The position numbers and the translations under genes are program-made. The notes beneath the pieces were generated by a model. That model was not told where the DNA came from. It made no database searches and saw only the letters and a program-made list of their open reading frames with translations. From Palleronia aestuarii (lineage in GTDB: Bacteria > Pseudomonadota > Alphaproteobacteria > Rhodobacterales > Rhodobacteraceae), in the NCBI RefSeq assembly GCF_003253995.1, contig NZ_QKZL01000005.1, positions 1 to 64,000 on the forward strand: a stretch of DNA of 64,000 nucleotides, given 5' to 3'. Positions 17,537 to 27,374 of this stretch are shown here, piece by piece (within the stretch, counting starts at the first letter, position 1; each line of letters opens with the position of its first letter).

Positions 17537-17932
17537 CTAAACAGCGACAGAGGTCATTGCTAATTTTATGCCGTGTCCATCTGTGGACCTGAGAATAGAT
17601 TCCTCGATCCGCCGACGCCATCTGGAACCGGTTGGCGTCCTAATCGCGCCCCCCGAACAGCTAACCTACATCCTGCAGACTTCTGCGAAGTGCCCGACCG
17701 CCATTCCCCTCTTCTCGGCTCCCCGTTAGGCTTGGGAAAGAAGACCTGAGCTGCGACGTACATGCATACGTGCGCCGGGAGATCGAACATCTCGGCGCTC
17801 GACCTCGGTAGAGGTGAACCGTCATCCTCGGCCAAGTTCAAGAGAGCCTTGGCCAAGCAGCGATGGAGGGTCTGAGTGCTGGCTCCAGGGTGATCCGGGT
17901 CCGGCCAAGCATTCCCACCGATCTGACGACTT
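17537..17932. other. 396-bp stretch with no recognised gene
   Basis: This lies between the IS5 fragment and the 3' end of the alcohol dehydrogenase. A minus-strand open frame runs through it but lacks a start site or motifs. It is probably insertion-sequence flank. No terminator for the glycerol operon is obvious here. Confidence 0.35.
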
Positions 17933-19030
17933 TTAAATCGCATCTTCCATGATAGCCAGAAGGGCGCCGGCATCGAGGGTCACGGGATTGCCCTTCATAG
18001 AAGAGGATTGCGGGGCCTCCCGCGATACCTGAGCCGCGATCTGGGACGTCACGCCCATCTCGGCGAGGCGAGGAAGCGACTGGCCGTCGATCCAGGCCTC
18101 GAAGGCGGCAAGCGGATCGCCGCGGCCGAACACGCCGCCGATCCATTCCTCGAGTTCGGCCCGGCGACCGGGATCGATCCGTTCGAAATTTGCGCGGAGG
18201 ACCGGGACGAGCAGCCGGCCGCAGAGGGTGCCGTGCGGCGCGCCGGTGTGCCCGCCCAGCGGTCCGGCCAGCCCGTGGACCGCCCCGAGCCCGGCATTCG
18301 CGAGCGCGATGCCGCCCGTCAGGCTGACGAGCGCCATGTCGTCGAACGCGGCTTCGTCCGGCGTCTCGATCACCCGGCGCAGGGCGACCAGGCCGCGGGG
18401 GATTGCATCGCGGCAGAGCGCGTCCGTGAAAGGATTTGCGCGGGTGGACAGGAATGGCTCGATAACCTGAGTAACCGCGTCGAGACCGGACGCGAGGCGG
18501 ATGCCCCGCGGTGCCGTTTCCGTCAGGGCGGGGTCCACGAGGGCGAGCCGCGCGAGCATCCGGTCGTCGCGGAGACTGACCTTCCGCTTGTGTTCGGGCA
18601 CGCCGATGACCGCGTTCTTGGTGGCCTCCGATCCGGTTCCGGCAGTCGTGGGGATGGCGACGAATGGCAGTGGCGCGGTCTCCAGCGGTGCCCCGTCGCC
18701 GACGACCTCCAGATGTCGCATCGGGTCGCTCTTCGCCGGGATCAGTGCGGCCAGCGCCTTGCCCATGTCGATCACCGCTCCTCCGCCGAGGGCCACCACC
18801 ATGTCCGGAGCTTCGTCTCGAGCGGTGGCGAGCGCGTCATTCAGCGATGCCAGATCGGGCTCGCCGGAAACCTCTAGCCTCGAGGGTCCGAGACCGACCG
18901 CCCGCTCGGCGGAGGACGCGCCGTGGACGATCAGCGGCTGGCGACCGATGGCGGAGATCCTCTCTGCGGCGCCTGCGAACAGGCCACGTCCGAAAGCGAT
19001 ATGGGCGGGCAGACGCAGATCGAATGTCAT
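17933..19030 (-). CDS. iron-containing (group III) alcohol dehydrogenase
   Basis: The 365-residue NAD(P)-dependent dehydrogenase has the Fe-ADH nucleotide-binding GGGAVIDMGKA at about 86-96, the TTAGTGSE block, and the C-terminal metal ligands in HGLAGPLGGHTGAPHG. At the first metal site the sequence is LDAVTQVIEPF: the Asp is kept but Gln stands where most members have His. It is the last gene of the glycerol transporter operon, so oxidation of glycerol or a related polyol is plausible. A terminator-like hairpin lies between glpV and this gene, so its expression may be lower. Confidence 0.85.
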   Translation of the reverse strand: MTFDLRLPAHIAFGRGLFAGAAERISAIGRQPLIVHGASSAERAVGLGPSRLEVSGEPDLASLNDALATARDEAPDMVVALGGGAVIDMGKALAALIPAKSDPMRHLEVVGDGAPLETAPLPFVAIPTTAGTGSEATKNAVIGVPEHKRKVSLRDDRMLARLALVDPALTETAPRGIRLASGLDAVTQVIEPFLSTRANPFTDALCRDAIPRGLVALRRVIETPDEAAFDDMALVSLTGGIALANAGLGAVHGLAGPLGGHTGAPHGTLCGRLLVPVLRANFERIDPGRRAELEEWIGGVFGRGDPLAAFEAWIDGQSLPRLAEMGVTSQIAAQVSREAPQSSSMKGNPVTLDAGALLAIMEDAI

Positions 19031-19058
19031 ACTGGCCTCTCCAAAGACGACGGAAAGT

Positions 19059-19088
19059 AAAAGGCCGGGACGCGCGAACGCCCCGGCC
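19059..19088 (-). terminator. rho-independent-type terminator/attenuator after glpV
   Basis: Read on the minus strand, GGCCGGG pairs with CCCGGCC around a GC-rich loop and is followed by TTTTACTTTCC. This is the best intrinsic terminator in the operon and lies between glpV and the downstream dehydrogenase. Confidence 0.7.
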
Positions 19089-19114
19089 CTGTCTACTCGA
19101 TCACCGCGGCAGTA

Positions 19115-20836
19115 TCACTGCCAGGACTGCACCAGCTCGTCGTAGGTGATCGTCTGCGGCTCCTCTTCCTCGTTCTCGAGTGCGGGCTTCGGCGCGCCCG
19201 GCTGCTCCAGCCAGTACTCCGCGCTTTCCTTCTCGTTAAGAGCCGGGCCCAGATCGCCCTGCACGCCGGCGCGTTCGAGGCGCTCCATCACGTTCTCCAT
19301 GTCGGAGCAGAGCGTGTCGAGCGCGGCCTGCGCGGTCTTCGCGCCCGACATGGCGTCACCGATGTTCTGCCACCAAAGCTGTGCGAGCTTGGGGTAGTCC
19401 GGCACGTTCGTGCCCGTGGGCGACCAGCGAACACGGTCAGGCGAGCGGTAGAACTCGACAAGGCCGCCGAGCTTCGGGGCCCGCTCCGTGAAGTGTTCGG
19501 AGTTGATCGTGCTGTCGCGAATGAAGGTCAGGCCCACGTCGGACTTCTTCACGTCCACCGTCTTGGAGGTCACGAACTGGGCGTAGAGCCAGGCGGCCTT
19601 GGCGCGGTCCACGGGGGTGGAATCGAGGATGGTCCAAGATCCCACGTCCTGATAGCCGACCTTCATGCCCTCTTCCCAGTAGACACCGTGCGGCGAGGGA
19701 GCCAGGCGCCACTTCGGCGTGCCGTCCTCGTTCATCACCGCCGGGCTGTCGACGAGGGGAGCCACGAAGGTCGTGTACATGAACATCTGCTGCGCGATGT
19801 CGCCCTGCCCCGGAACCGGACCAGCCTCGGAGAAGGTCATGCCGGCGGCGGCGGGCGGCGAGTAGTTCTGCAGCCAGTCGATCGCCTTCTCGACCGCATA
19901 GACGGCCGCCGGGGAATTCGTGGCACCGCCCCGATCCATGCAGGCGCCGACGGGCTGGGATTGTTCGTTGACGCGGATGCCCCATTCGTCGACGGGCAGG
20001 CCGTTCGGCTCGCCCTTGTCGCCCATGCCGGCCATCGACATCCACGCATCGGTATAGCGCCAGCCGAGCGAGGGGTCCTTCTTGCCGTAATCCATGTTGC
20101 CCCAGACCGAGGTCGGCTCGCCCTCGATATAGCTCATGTCGCGGCCGGTGAAGAATTCGGCGATGTCCTCGTAGGCGGACCAGTTAACCGGAACGCCGAG
20201 TTCGTAGCCGTATTCATCCTGGAAATCGGACCGGGTCTGCTCGTCGTTGAACCAGTCGTAGCGGAACCAGTAGAGGTTCGCGAATTGCTGGTCGGGAAGC
20301 TGGTAGAGGTTGCCGTCGGGGCCGGTGGTGAACTGCGTGCCGATGAAATCCTCGAGGTCGAGCGTCGGCGAGGTCACGTCGGCGCCTTCACCCGCCATCC
20401 ACTCGGTGAGGTTGCGCGCCTGGCCATAGCGCCAATGCGTGCCTATGAGATCGGAATCGTTGACATAGGCGTCGTAGACGTTGTTGCCCGATTGCATCTG
20501 CACCTGAAGCCGCTCGACCACGTCGCCCTCGCCGATCAGGTCGTGAGTGACGTTGATACCGGTGATCGCGGTGAAGGCCGGGGCGAGCACCTGGCTTTCG
20601 TATTCGTGCGTGGTGATCGTCTCAGAGACGACGTTGATCTCCATCCCCTGCATCTCGGCGGCGGCATCGACGAACCACTGCATCTCGGCTTCCTGCTCTT
20701 CTCGAGACAGGGTCGAGACGTCACCGATTTCGGCGTCGAGGAACTCCTGGGCCTCCTCCATGCCCGCGAATGCGGGGGCAGAGAAAAGCCCGAGCGCCAC
20801 CGCCACTGCGGTAGTCGATCTAAGCGACAAGTTCAT
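19115..20836 (-). CDS. glpV: glycerol ABC transporter substrate-binding protein GlpV
   Basis: The 573-residue periplasmic binding protein has a signal peptide (about 1-24, ending AFA). It is of the unusually long GlpV type rather than the 400-residue CUT1 type. It follows glpS, glpT, glpP, glpQ and glpU in the order known for the Rhizobium glycerol importer, which identifies the substrate as glycerol. GGGAGG just upstream of ATG supports the start. A strong terminator-like hairpin follows the stop. Confidence 0.9.
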   Translation of the reverse strand: MNLSLRSTTAVAVALGLFSAPAFAGMEEAQEFLDAEIGDVSTLSREEQEAEMQWFVDAAAEMQGMEINVVSETITTHEYESQVLAPAFTAITGINVTHDLIGEGDVVERLQVQMQSGNNVYDAYVNDSDLIGTHWRYGQARNLTEWMAGEGADVTSPTLDLEDFIGTQFTTGPDGNLYQLPDQQFANLYWFRYDWFNDEQTRSDFQDEYGYELGVPVNWSAYEDIAEFFTGRDMSYIEGEPTSVWGNMDYGKKDPSLGWRYTDAWMSMAGMGDKGEPNGLPVDEWGIRVNEQSQPVGACMDRGGATNSPAAVYAVEKAIDWLQNYSPPAAAGMTFSEAGPVPGQGDIAQQMFMYTTFVAPLVDSPAVMNEDGTPKWRLAPSPHGVYWEEGMKVGYQDVGSWTILDSTPVDRAKAAWLYAQFVTSKTVDVKKSDVGLTFIRDSTINSEHFTERAPKLGGLVEFYRSPDRVRWSPTGTNVPDYPKLAQLWWQNIGDAMSGAKTAQAALDTLCSDMENVMERLERAGVQGDLGPALNEKESAEYWLEQPGAPKPALENEEEEPQTITYDELVQSWQ

Positions 20837-20873
20837 TGTTTCCTCCCTTGGATATTCGAACGGTCTTTATGCG

Positions 20874-21310
20874 TCACGCGAGGCGAAAGATCGCCGCGGC
20901 GACGATGACACTCACGATGAGTGCCAGGTATTGGGGGCCGAGCGCGAAGCCCAGCCAGGCGAGATTGATGAACCCGGCGGCCAGGAGCGAGATGAAGAGC
21001 CGATCGCCGCGTGTGGTCTCGATGCCGAGGACACCCTGTTTCGGCGTCTCGGGGTAGCGTATGGCGAGGATCGTGAAGACGACGAGCGTGCCCGCCACCA
21101 GCCAGAAGAAGAGCGCCGTCGGCAATACCCAGGCCATCCAGCCTCCGGGGTTCAGGCTCTCGGTCCAAGCGATGGCGCTCTCCTCCCCGCTCGCCCGCAT
21201 TGCGGTCCAGAAAATGAAGAGCCCGATGGCGATCCAGACGGTCACCAGGGTCGCGAAGAGCGCGGTATGCCCGTGGCTGACGCCGCGGTCGTCGGTTTCG
21301 GTATGGGTCA

Positions 21311-21311
<1 letters not shown>
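20874..21311 (-). CDS. glpU: DUF2160 small membrane protein of glycerol ABC operon, GlpU
   Basis: The 145-residue protein has about four transmembrane helices (near 18-38, 58-84, 104-122 and 124-144), matching the DUF2160 family found only in this type of glycerol transporter operon. Its ATG overlaps the glpQ stop codon by one base. Its biochemical role is not established; it is an accessory of the transporter by gene order. Confidence 0.85.
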
Positions 21312-22197
<886 letters not shown>

Positions 22198-22201
<4 letters not shown>

Positions 22202-23070
22202 TGACCCTGCTCCTCTTTGTCGAGGTTCGTCATCACGATGTAGAAGACGTAGCTGATGACCATGATGACGAGGAAGTACATCAGGCTGAACGCCGCCGCG
22301 GGGCCGAGGTCGAATTGCCCCAGCGCCATCTGCACGAGGTCGATCGACAGGAACGTCGTGGCGTTGCCCGGCCCGCCGCCGGTGAGTACGAACGGCTCGG
22401 TATAGATTTTGAAGCTGTCCATGAAGCGCAGGAGGATCGCGATGGTCAGCACGCCGCGCATCTTCGGTAGCTCGATATAGCGGAACACGGCCCAGCGGCT
22501 CGCCTGGTCGATCTTGGCCGCCTGATAGTAGGCGTCGGGGATCGATCTGAGGCCCGCATAGGCGAGGAGCGCGACGAGCGAGGTCCAGTGCCATACGTCC
22601 ATGATGATGACCGTGGTCCAGGCAGCGTAGAAGCCCTGGGTGTAGTTGTAATCGATCCCGAGGGCGTCGAGCGTATAGCCGAGAAGGCCGATATCGACCC
22701 GTCCGAAGATCTGCCAGATCGTGCCGACCACGTTCCAAGGAATGAGGAGCGGCAGCGACATCAGCACCAGACAGACCGACGCCCAGGCGCCCTTCTTGGG
22801 CATGTTGAGCGCGATGAAGATGCCCAGTGGCACCTCGATGGCGAGGATGATCGAGGAGAACACGATCTGCCGCCCGAGCGCGTTCCACATGCGCTCCGAA
22901 TGGAGCATGTCGTCGAACCAGGCAAGCCCGGCCCAGAAGAACTGGTTGTTGCCGAACGTGTCCTGCACCGAGTAGTTGACGACCGTCATCAGCGGAACCA
23001 CCGCCGAGAAGGCCACGAGCACCAACACCGGCAGGACGAGCAGCCACGCCTTCTGATTGTCCGTCTTCAT
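22198..23070 (-). CDS. glpP: glycerol ABC transporter permease GlpP
   Basis: The 290-residue inner-membrane permease has six predicted helices and an EAA-like loop (YQAAKIDQASRWAVFRYIELP). The ATG at 23070 overlaps the glpT stop by one base. It works with GlpQ as the transmembrane channel of the glycerol importer. Confidence 0.9.
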
Positions 23071-24176
23071 CAGGCAGCCTCTCTCGCGGTGTGAAGCGGT
23101 CCGTCGCCGCCCTCGGGCGGAACGCGCCACTCGTTCTCGTAGACGTTCACGCCGCGCTCGGCGAACTGCACGTGGGTGCCGCCGTCGGGGACGCTTTCGC
23201 CCTCGCCGGCGATTGCCGCCACCTGATGCCCGTCCATGTCGAGCCGAATGATCTTGTGCCGTCCCACATCCTCGACCCGCGTGACGCGCGCGGGGATGCC
23301 GCTGGCGCCGAGGCAGATGTATTCCGGGCGCACGCCGATCTTCGTCGCGCCGCCCTTCGTGCGATACCCGGCCCCGAGATCGACCCGCGTGCCGGCGATC
23401 TCGGCCGTGGTACCCTCGATCCTGGCGTCGAAAAGGTTCATGCCCGGCGAGCCGATGAAATAGCCGACGAACGTATGCGCGGGCCGCTCGAACAGCTCGT
23501 CCGGCGTGCCGACCTGCACCACGCGGCCGTCATACATCACCACGACCTTGTCTGCGAAGGTTAGCGCCTCGGTCTGGTCATGGGTGACGTAGATCATCGT
23601 ATGGCCGAAATCGTGATGGAGCTGCTTGAGCTGCGTGCGAAGCTCCCACTTCATATGCGGGTCGATCACCGTGAGCGGCTCGTCGAACAGCAGCGCGTTC
23701 ACGTCGTCGCGCACCATGCCTCGCCCGAGACTGATCTTCTGCTTGGCATCCGCCGTCAGGCCCGCGGCGCGCCGGTCGAGCACGTCCTCCATGGCAATGG
23801 ATTTGGCGACGCGCGCCACGCGATCGGAGATCTCCGATTGCGGCAACTTGCGGTTCTTCAGCGGGAAGGCGAGGTTCTCCCGCACCGTCATCGTGTCGTA
23901 GACCACGGGAAACTGGAACACCTGCGCGATGTTGCGATCCGCCGTCGGCAGGTGCGTCACGTCCTTGCCGTCGAAGAGCACCCGCCCGTGGCTGGGGATC
24001 AGGAGCCCGGAGATGATGTTCAGAAGCGTGGACTTCCCGCAGCCCGAGGGGCCGAGCAGGGCGTAGGCCTCACCGTCGGCCCAGTCGTGATTGAGCTCCT
24101 GCAGCGCGAAATCCTCGGGGGATTTCGGATCGGCAAGGTAGCTGTGCGCGAGCGTATCAAGGGTGATCTTGGCCAT
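23070..24176 (-). CDS. glpT: glycerol ABC transporter ATP-binding protein GlpT (degenerate signature)
   Basis: The 368-residue MalK/UgpC-type ATPase has Walker A GPSGCGKST, Q-loop, Walker B NALLFDEP, switch His in THDQTEA and a C-terminal TOBE region. The ABC signature is not LSGGQ: the corresponding site reads LTADAKQK. Its partner GlpS has an intact LSGGQ, so the heterodimer would have one canonical and one degenerate ATP site. The start shares one base with the glpS stop. This GlpT is an ABC ATPase, not the E. coli glycerol-3-phosphate antiporter of the same name. Confidence 0.9.
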   Translation of the reverse strand: MAKITLDTLAHSYLADPKSPEDFALQELNHDWADGEAYALLGPSGCGKSTLLNIISGLLIPSHGRVLFDGKDVTHLPTADRNIAQVFQFPVVYDTMTVRENLAFPLKNRKLPQSEISDRVARVAKSIAMEDVLDRRAAGLTADAKQKISLGRGMVRDDVNALLFDEPLTVIDPHMKWELRTQLKQLHHDFGHTMIYVTHDQTEALTFADKVVVMYDGRVVQVGTPDELFERPAHTFVGYFIGSPGMNLFDARIEGTTAEIAGTRVDLGAGYRTKGGATKIGVRPEYICLGASGIPARVTRVEDVGRHKIIRLDMDGHQVAAIAGEGESVPDGGTHVQFAERGVNVYENEWRVPPEGGDGPLHTAREAA

Positions 24177-25261
24177 CACGCGGCCTCTGCATAGGCGGCG
24201 GGCTGCGCGAGGGCGCCGTCGGTTTTGAAAAGATAGACGTGTCGCGGGCGCAGATAGACCGTCACGGGCTGGCCGGGATCGAGATGGCGCACCCCGTGGA
24301 CAAGTCCGACCCAGCGCATCCCGTCGTGATCGACATGCACGAAGGTTTCGGACCCGGTGATCTCCGTCACGCCGACACGCGCATCGAAGCTCAGCGCACC
24401 CTCGATCGGATCGAGCCGCAGATGGTTCGGCCGAAATCCGGCCGTGTAGGTTCCGTCGGCGACGTCCGCGCCGATCCGGGATGCGTCGATCTCCTCGCCG
24501 GATCCGAACCTGAAGTGGCCGCCGGACTTCCTGACCTCGATGAAGTTCATCGGCGGATCGGAGAAGACCCGGGCCGTCGTGGCATCGGCGGGCCTTCGAT
24601 AGACCGTCGGCGTCGGTCCGAACTGCGTCACCCTGCCCTCCCAGAGCGTCGCGCAATTGCCCCCCAGGAGCAGCGCCTCCTCCGGCTCGGTCGTGGCGTA
24701 GACGAAGATCGAGCCGGACCGCTCGAAGATGCGCGGGATCTCGGCACGCAACTCCTCGCGCAGCTTGTAGTCGAGGTTCGCCAGCGGCTCGTCGAGCAGG
24801 ACGAGGCCCGCGTTCTTGACGAGCGCCCGGGCCAGTGCGCAGCGCTGTTGCTGTCCGCCCGACAATTCGAGCGGCTTGCGATCGATCTGCGGCATGAGCT
24901 GCATCAACTCGGCCGCCTCCCGCACCCGGGCGTCGATCTCGTCCCTGCTCAAGCCCATCAGCCGCAGCGGCGAGGCGATGTTGTCGTAGACCGTCATCGA
25001 GGGGTAGTTGATGAACTGCTGGTAGACCATCGACACCTTGCGGTCCTGCACACGCTGGCCGGTCACGTCCGCTCCGTTCCAGATGACCCGGCCCGTGCTC
25101 GGTTTGTCGAGGCCCGCCATGAGGCGCATTAGGGTCGTCTTGCCCGCGAGCGTCGGCCCCAAAAGGACGTTCATCGTGCCCTTCTCGAGCGTCAGGTCCG
25201 TCGGATAGATATGGGATCGCCCGCCCACGACCATCGATACGTTGTCCAGCATCAGCGTCAT
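24176..25261 (-). CDS. glpS: glycerol ABC transporter ATP-binding protein GlpS
   Basis: The 361-residue ATPase is the first gene of the operon. Its Walker A reads LGPTLAGKTT (Ala in the place of the usual third Gly), with an intact LSGGQQQR signature and VLLDEPLANLD Walker B. The position of the switch His is TTEPEEA rather than THDQxEA, so the switch His is not conserved. It pairs with GlpT, whose signature is the degenerate half. It is divergent from glpR, and TTCG-rich repeats in the intergenic region are likely control sites. Confidence 0.88.
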   Translation of the reverse strand: MTLMLDNVSMVVGGRSHIYPTDLTLEKGTMNVLLGPTLAGKTTLMRLMAGLDKPSTGRVIWNGADVTGQRVQDRKVSMVYQQFINYPSMTVYDNIASPLRLMGLSRDEIDARVREAAELMQLMPQIDRKPLELSGGQQQRCALARALVKNAGLVLLDEPLANLDYKLREELRAEIPRIFERSGSIFVYATTEPEEALLLGGNCATLWEGRVTQFGPTPTVYRRPADATTARVFSDPPMNFIEVRKSGGHFRFGSGEEIDASRIGADVADGTYTAGFRPNHLRLDPIEGALSFDARVGVTEITGSETFVHVDHDGMRWVGLVHGVRHLDPGQPVTVYLRPRHVYLFKTDGALAQPAAYAEAA

Positions 25262-25420
25262 GCGATGTCCCCTCCCGATACCTGCAATGGGCCGTGCAGC
25301 TCACGCTCGCGGTCAGGTTTTCGCCTTTCGCAAGGCACCACCTCTCCGCAGCACGTTCGAGCCTCCCGTCTCGATATCGCGCAAACGGTATGAGATTCGC
25401 ATCACCTTGGGAAGCACAGT

Positions 25421-25564
25421 TTTCGTTTTCTTTCGCTTCGCTTCCAGACCGATTGAGGTTTCCCTTAGGAAAGGCGCGATATTTTTCTAGTAGGAGGTGA
25501 AGCTATCTCGCTCACTTGCCTCAACGCGGATATTCGAAAGAAACTTGACATAAACGAAAAACGA
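25421..25564. promoter_or_regulatory. glpS-glpR intergenic control region with candidate GlpR sites
   Basis: Between the divergent glpS and glpR, TTTCGTTTTCTTTCG lies at 25421-25435 and the inversely oriented TTCGAAAGAAA and AAACGAAAAACGA at 25533-25543 and 25552-25564. DeoR-type GlpR operators are rich in TTCG/CGAA, so these pairs are candidates. A TTGACA at 25545-25550 between the last two may be a -35 element, but no good -10 is seen. Confidence 0.5.
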
Positions 25565-25593
25565 TGCCGACCGTGCATCGGGGGGAGAACGGG

Positions 25594-26373
25594 ATGTCGC
25601 AGACGATCAGGCACCCTGAGATCATCGACATCGTGCGACGTGACGGAAAGGTCACCGTGGAAGGGCTATCGGCCTATTTCGGGGTCACGTCGCAAACGAT
25701 CCGACGCGATCTCGCGGACCTTGCGGAAGCGGGGCGGCTGGAACGAGTGCATGGCGGGGCGGTATTGCCGTCCGGAACGTCGAACATCGGCTACGAAGAG
25801 CGGCGCCACATCAATGCGGAAGCGAAGGCCGCCATCGCCGCAATCTGCGCGAAGGCGATCCCCGACGAGAGCTCGGTCTTTCTGAACATCGGCACGACGA
25901 CGGAGGCGGTCGCGCGCCACATGTTGTCGCATCGCAACATGCTGGTCGTCACGAACAACATGAACGTGGCGCAGATCCTCGTCGACAATCCCGATTGCGA
26001 AGTCGTCGTGACCGGCGGCGCGCTGCGGAGGTCCGACGGCGGGCTTCTCGGCGATGTCACCACGACCTCGATCCGGCGCTTCAAGTTCGACATCGCGGTC
26101 ATCGGATGTTCGGCACTCGACGAAGACGGCGATCTTCTGGATTTCGACATGCAGGAGGTCGGGGTAAGCCGGGCCCTGCTGCAGCACGGACGCCGCGTCT
26201 TCCTGGTGGCGGATGTCTCGAAATTCCGCCGCAAGGCCCCAGTCCGAATGGCGTCGATTTCCGATCTTCACGCGGTATTCACGGACCGCCGCCCGCCCGA
26301 TCGCTTCGCCATGCGATGCAGGGACGAGAGCGTCGCGCTATTCTCTGCCAAGATGGACCCGGTTTCGGACTGA
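25594..26373 (+). CDS. glpR: DeoR-family regulator, probable GlpR
   Basis: The 259-residue protein has an N-terminal DeoR helix-turn-helix (VTVEGLSAYFGVTSQTIRRDLADL at about 22-45), the conserved RVHGGAV and a C-terminal sugar-phosphate-sensing domain with INIGTTT-type (LNIGTTTEA) and VTNN motifs. It most likely represses glpSTPQUV and responds to glycerol-3-phosphate. The ATG at 25594 is chosen for its GGGGGGAGA ribosome-binding site; an upstream ATG at 25564 lies inside the candidate operator. Confidence 0.88.
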   Translation: MSQTIRHPEIIDIVRRDGKVTVEGLSAYFGVTSQTIRRDLADLAEAGRLERVHGGAVLPSGTSNIGYEERRHINAEAKAAIAAICAKAIPDESSVFLNIGTTTEAVARHMLSHRNMLVVTNNMNVAQILVDNPDCEVVVTGGALRRSDGGLLGDVTTTSIRRFKFDIAVIGCSALDEDGDLLDFDMQEVGVSRALLQHGRRVFLVADVSKFRRKAPVRMASISDLHAVFTDRRPPDRFAMRCRDESVALFSAKMDPVSD

Positions 26374-26608
26374 TTGCAGCCGTCCCGGCGGGCCCACAAA
26401 AAAAGTTTCGTGCCGTTCAGATCGCCTCGAAGACATCGAGAATCCGCGGAACCAGATCGGTGAAATCGATCTGGCAGTGGAACGCGTGAAGGCGACGTAA
26501 TCGCGCTGCGTGCCGGGGTTCATCGAGGCGGGCAGAGATATCCAATCCATTCGATCTCCGTGGGGCGGACCCGGGCAGCCGCGACAGGACCGGTTCGGCC
26601 GACGCGTG

Positions 26609-27372
26609 CTAGAGTTCGGTGTCCGTCGCATGTGAACGGCTCGCGACGCCGTCCGCGCGTCGGCGCGCCTCGCCCGCGGCGATCGCAGCGTCGATCTCGG
26701 TGCGCTCGGTCAGGCCCGAGAAGTTGTCGCTCGTCGCGAAGGCGGCCGCGACATGGACGTAGCGTTCGCGCGAAACGGCGAGCAGGCGTTCCAGTTCGGC
26801 AAGCGGATTGGTGTGGTCGTCCACGCGCAGATCGAGGATCGGATAGGCCTCGCCGCGGTGGATCTTCAGGCCTGCCGCCTGCCGCCCGCGGCGATCACCG
26901 CCCGCGGCCTCGCCTGCCTGCATCGCCCGGAGCAGGCGATCCGGCAGGGAGAGGTCGTGCGCCATCTCGTAGGCGCGGAACGTCGCCTCCACCACCTCGG
27001 GGCCGGTGAGCATGTTGCCGGCGACGGAGTGGACCTCCCCCGTGCGATGACCGCACCAGGCCACGCAATCCGACCCCGTATGCGCAGCGAAGGCGCCGCG
27101 AAGGCGCCGCTCGCGTCGAGCATGTGCGCCTGCCGTATCTGCTGGCCCCCGTCGCGGGAGACGACATCGGCCAATACCGCCTCGGCGCCCTCCCCGGCTT
27201 CGAGCCGCGCAAGGCCCTCGGTTCCCCAGAGCGGATTGACGAAGGCCTGGGTCGCGACGGCGGATCGGGCCCCGACATGGGGCACGAGCGCGCCGCAGGC
27301 GAAGAAGCGGGAGGCGACCGCGATCCCGATCTCGCCGGTCGCCGGATCGCGTGCGATGAGTGAATAGGTCAT
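26609..27372 (-). pseudogene. DUF1028 family gene broken by an 11-bp tandem duplication
   Basis: Read from ATG at 27372, the gene begins MTYSLIARDPATGEIGIAVAS, typical of DUF1028 (Ntn-hydrolase-like). The frame is lost at 27087-27108, where GCGAAGGCGCC (plus strand) occurs twice in tandem. With one copy removed the protein continues AHTGSDCVAWCGHRTGEVHSVAGN, exactly as in the family, to TAG at 26609, giving about 250 residues. As printed, translation would give a truncated product. It sits 2 bp after the gamma-glutamyltransferase. The cause could be a real mutation, slippage during replication or a sequencing error. Confidence 0.85.
27087..27108. repeat. 11-bp tandem duplication (2 copies)
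   Basis: GCGAAGGCGCC at 27087-27097 is repeated directly at 27098-27108. Since 11 is not a multiple of three, it shifts the frame of the DUF1028 gene. Confidence 0.95.
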
Positions 27373-27374
27373 GC

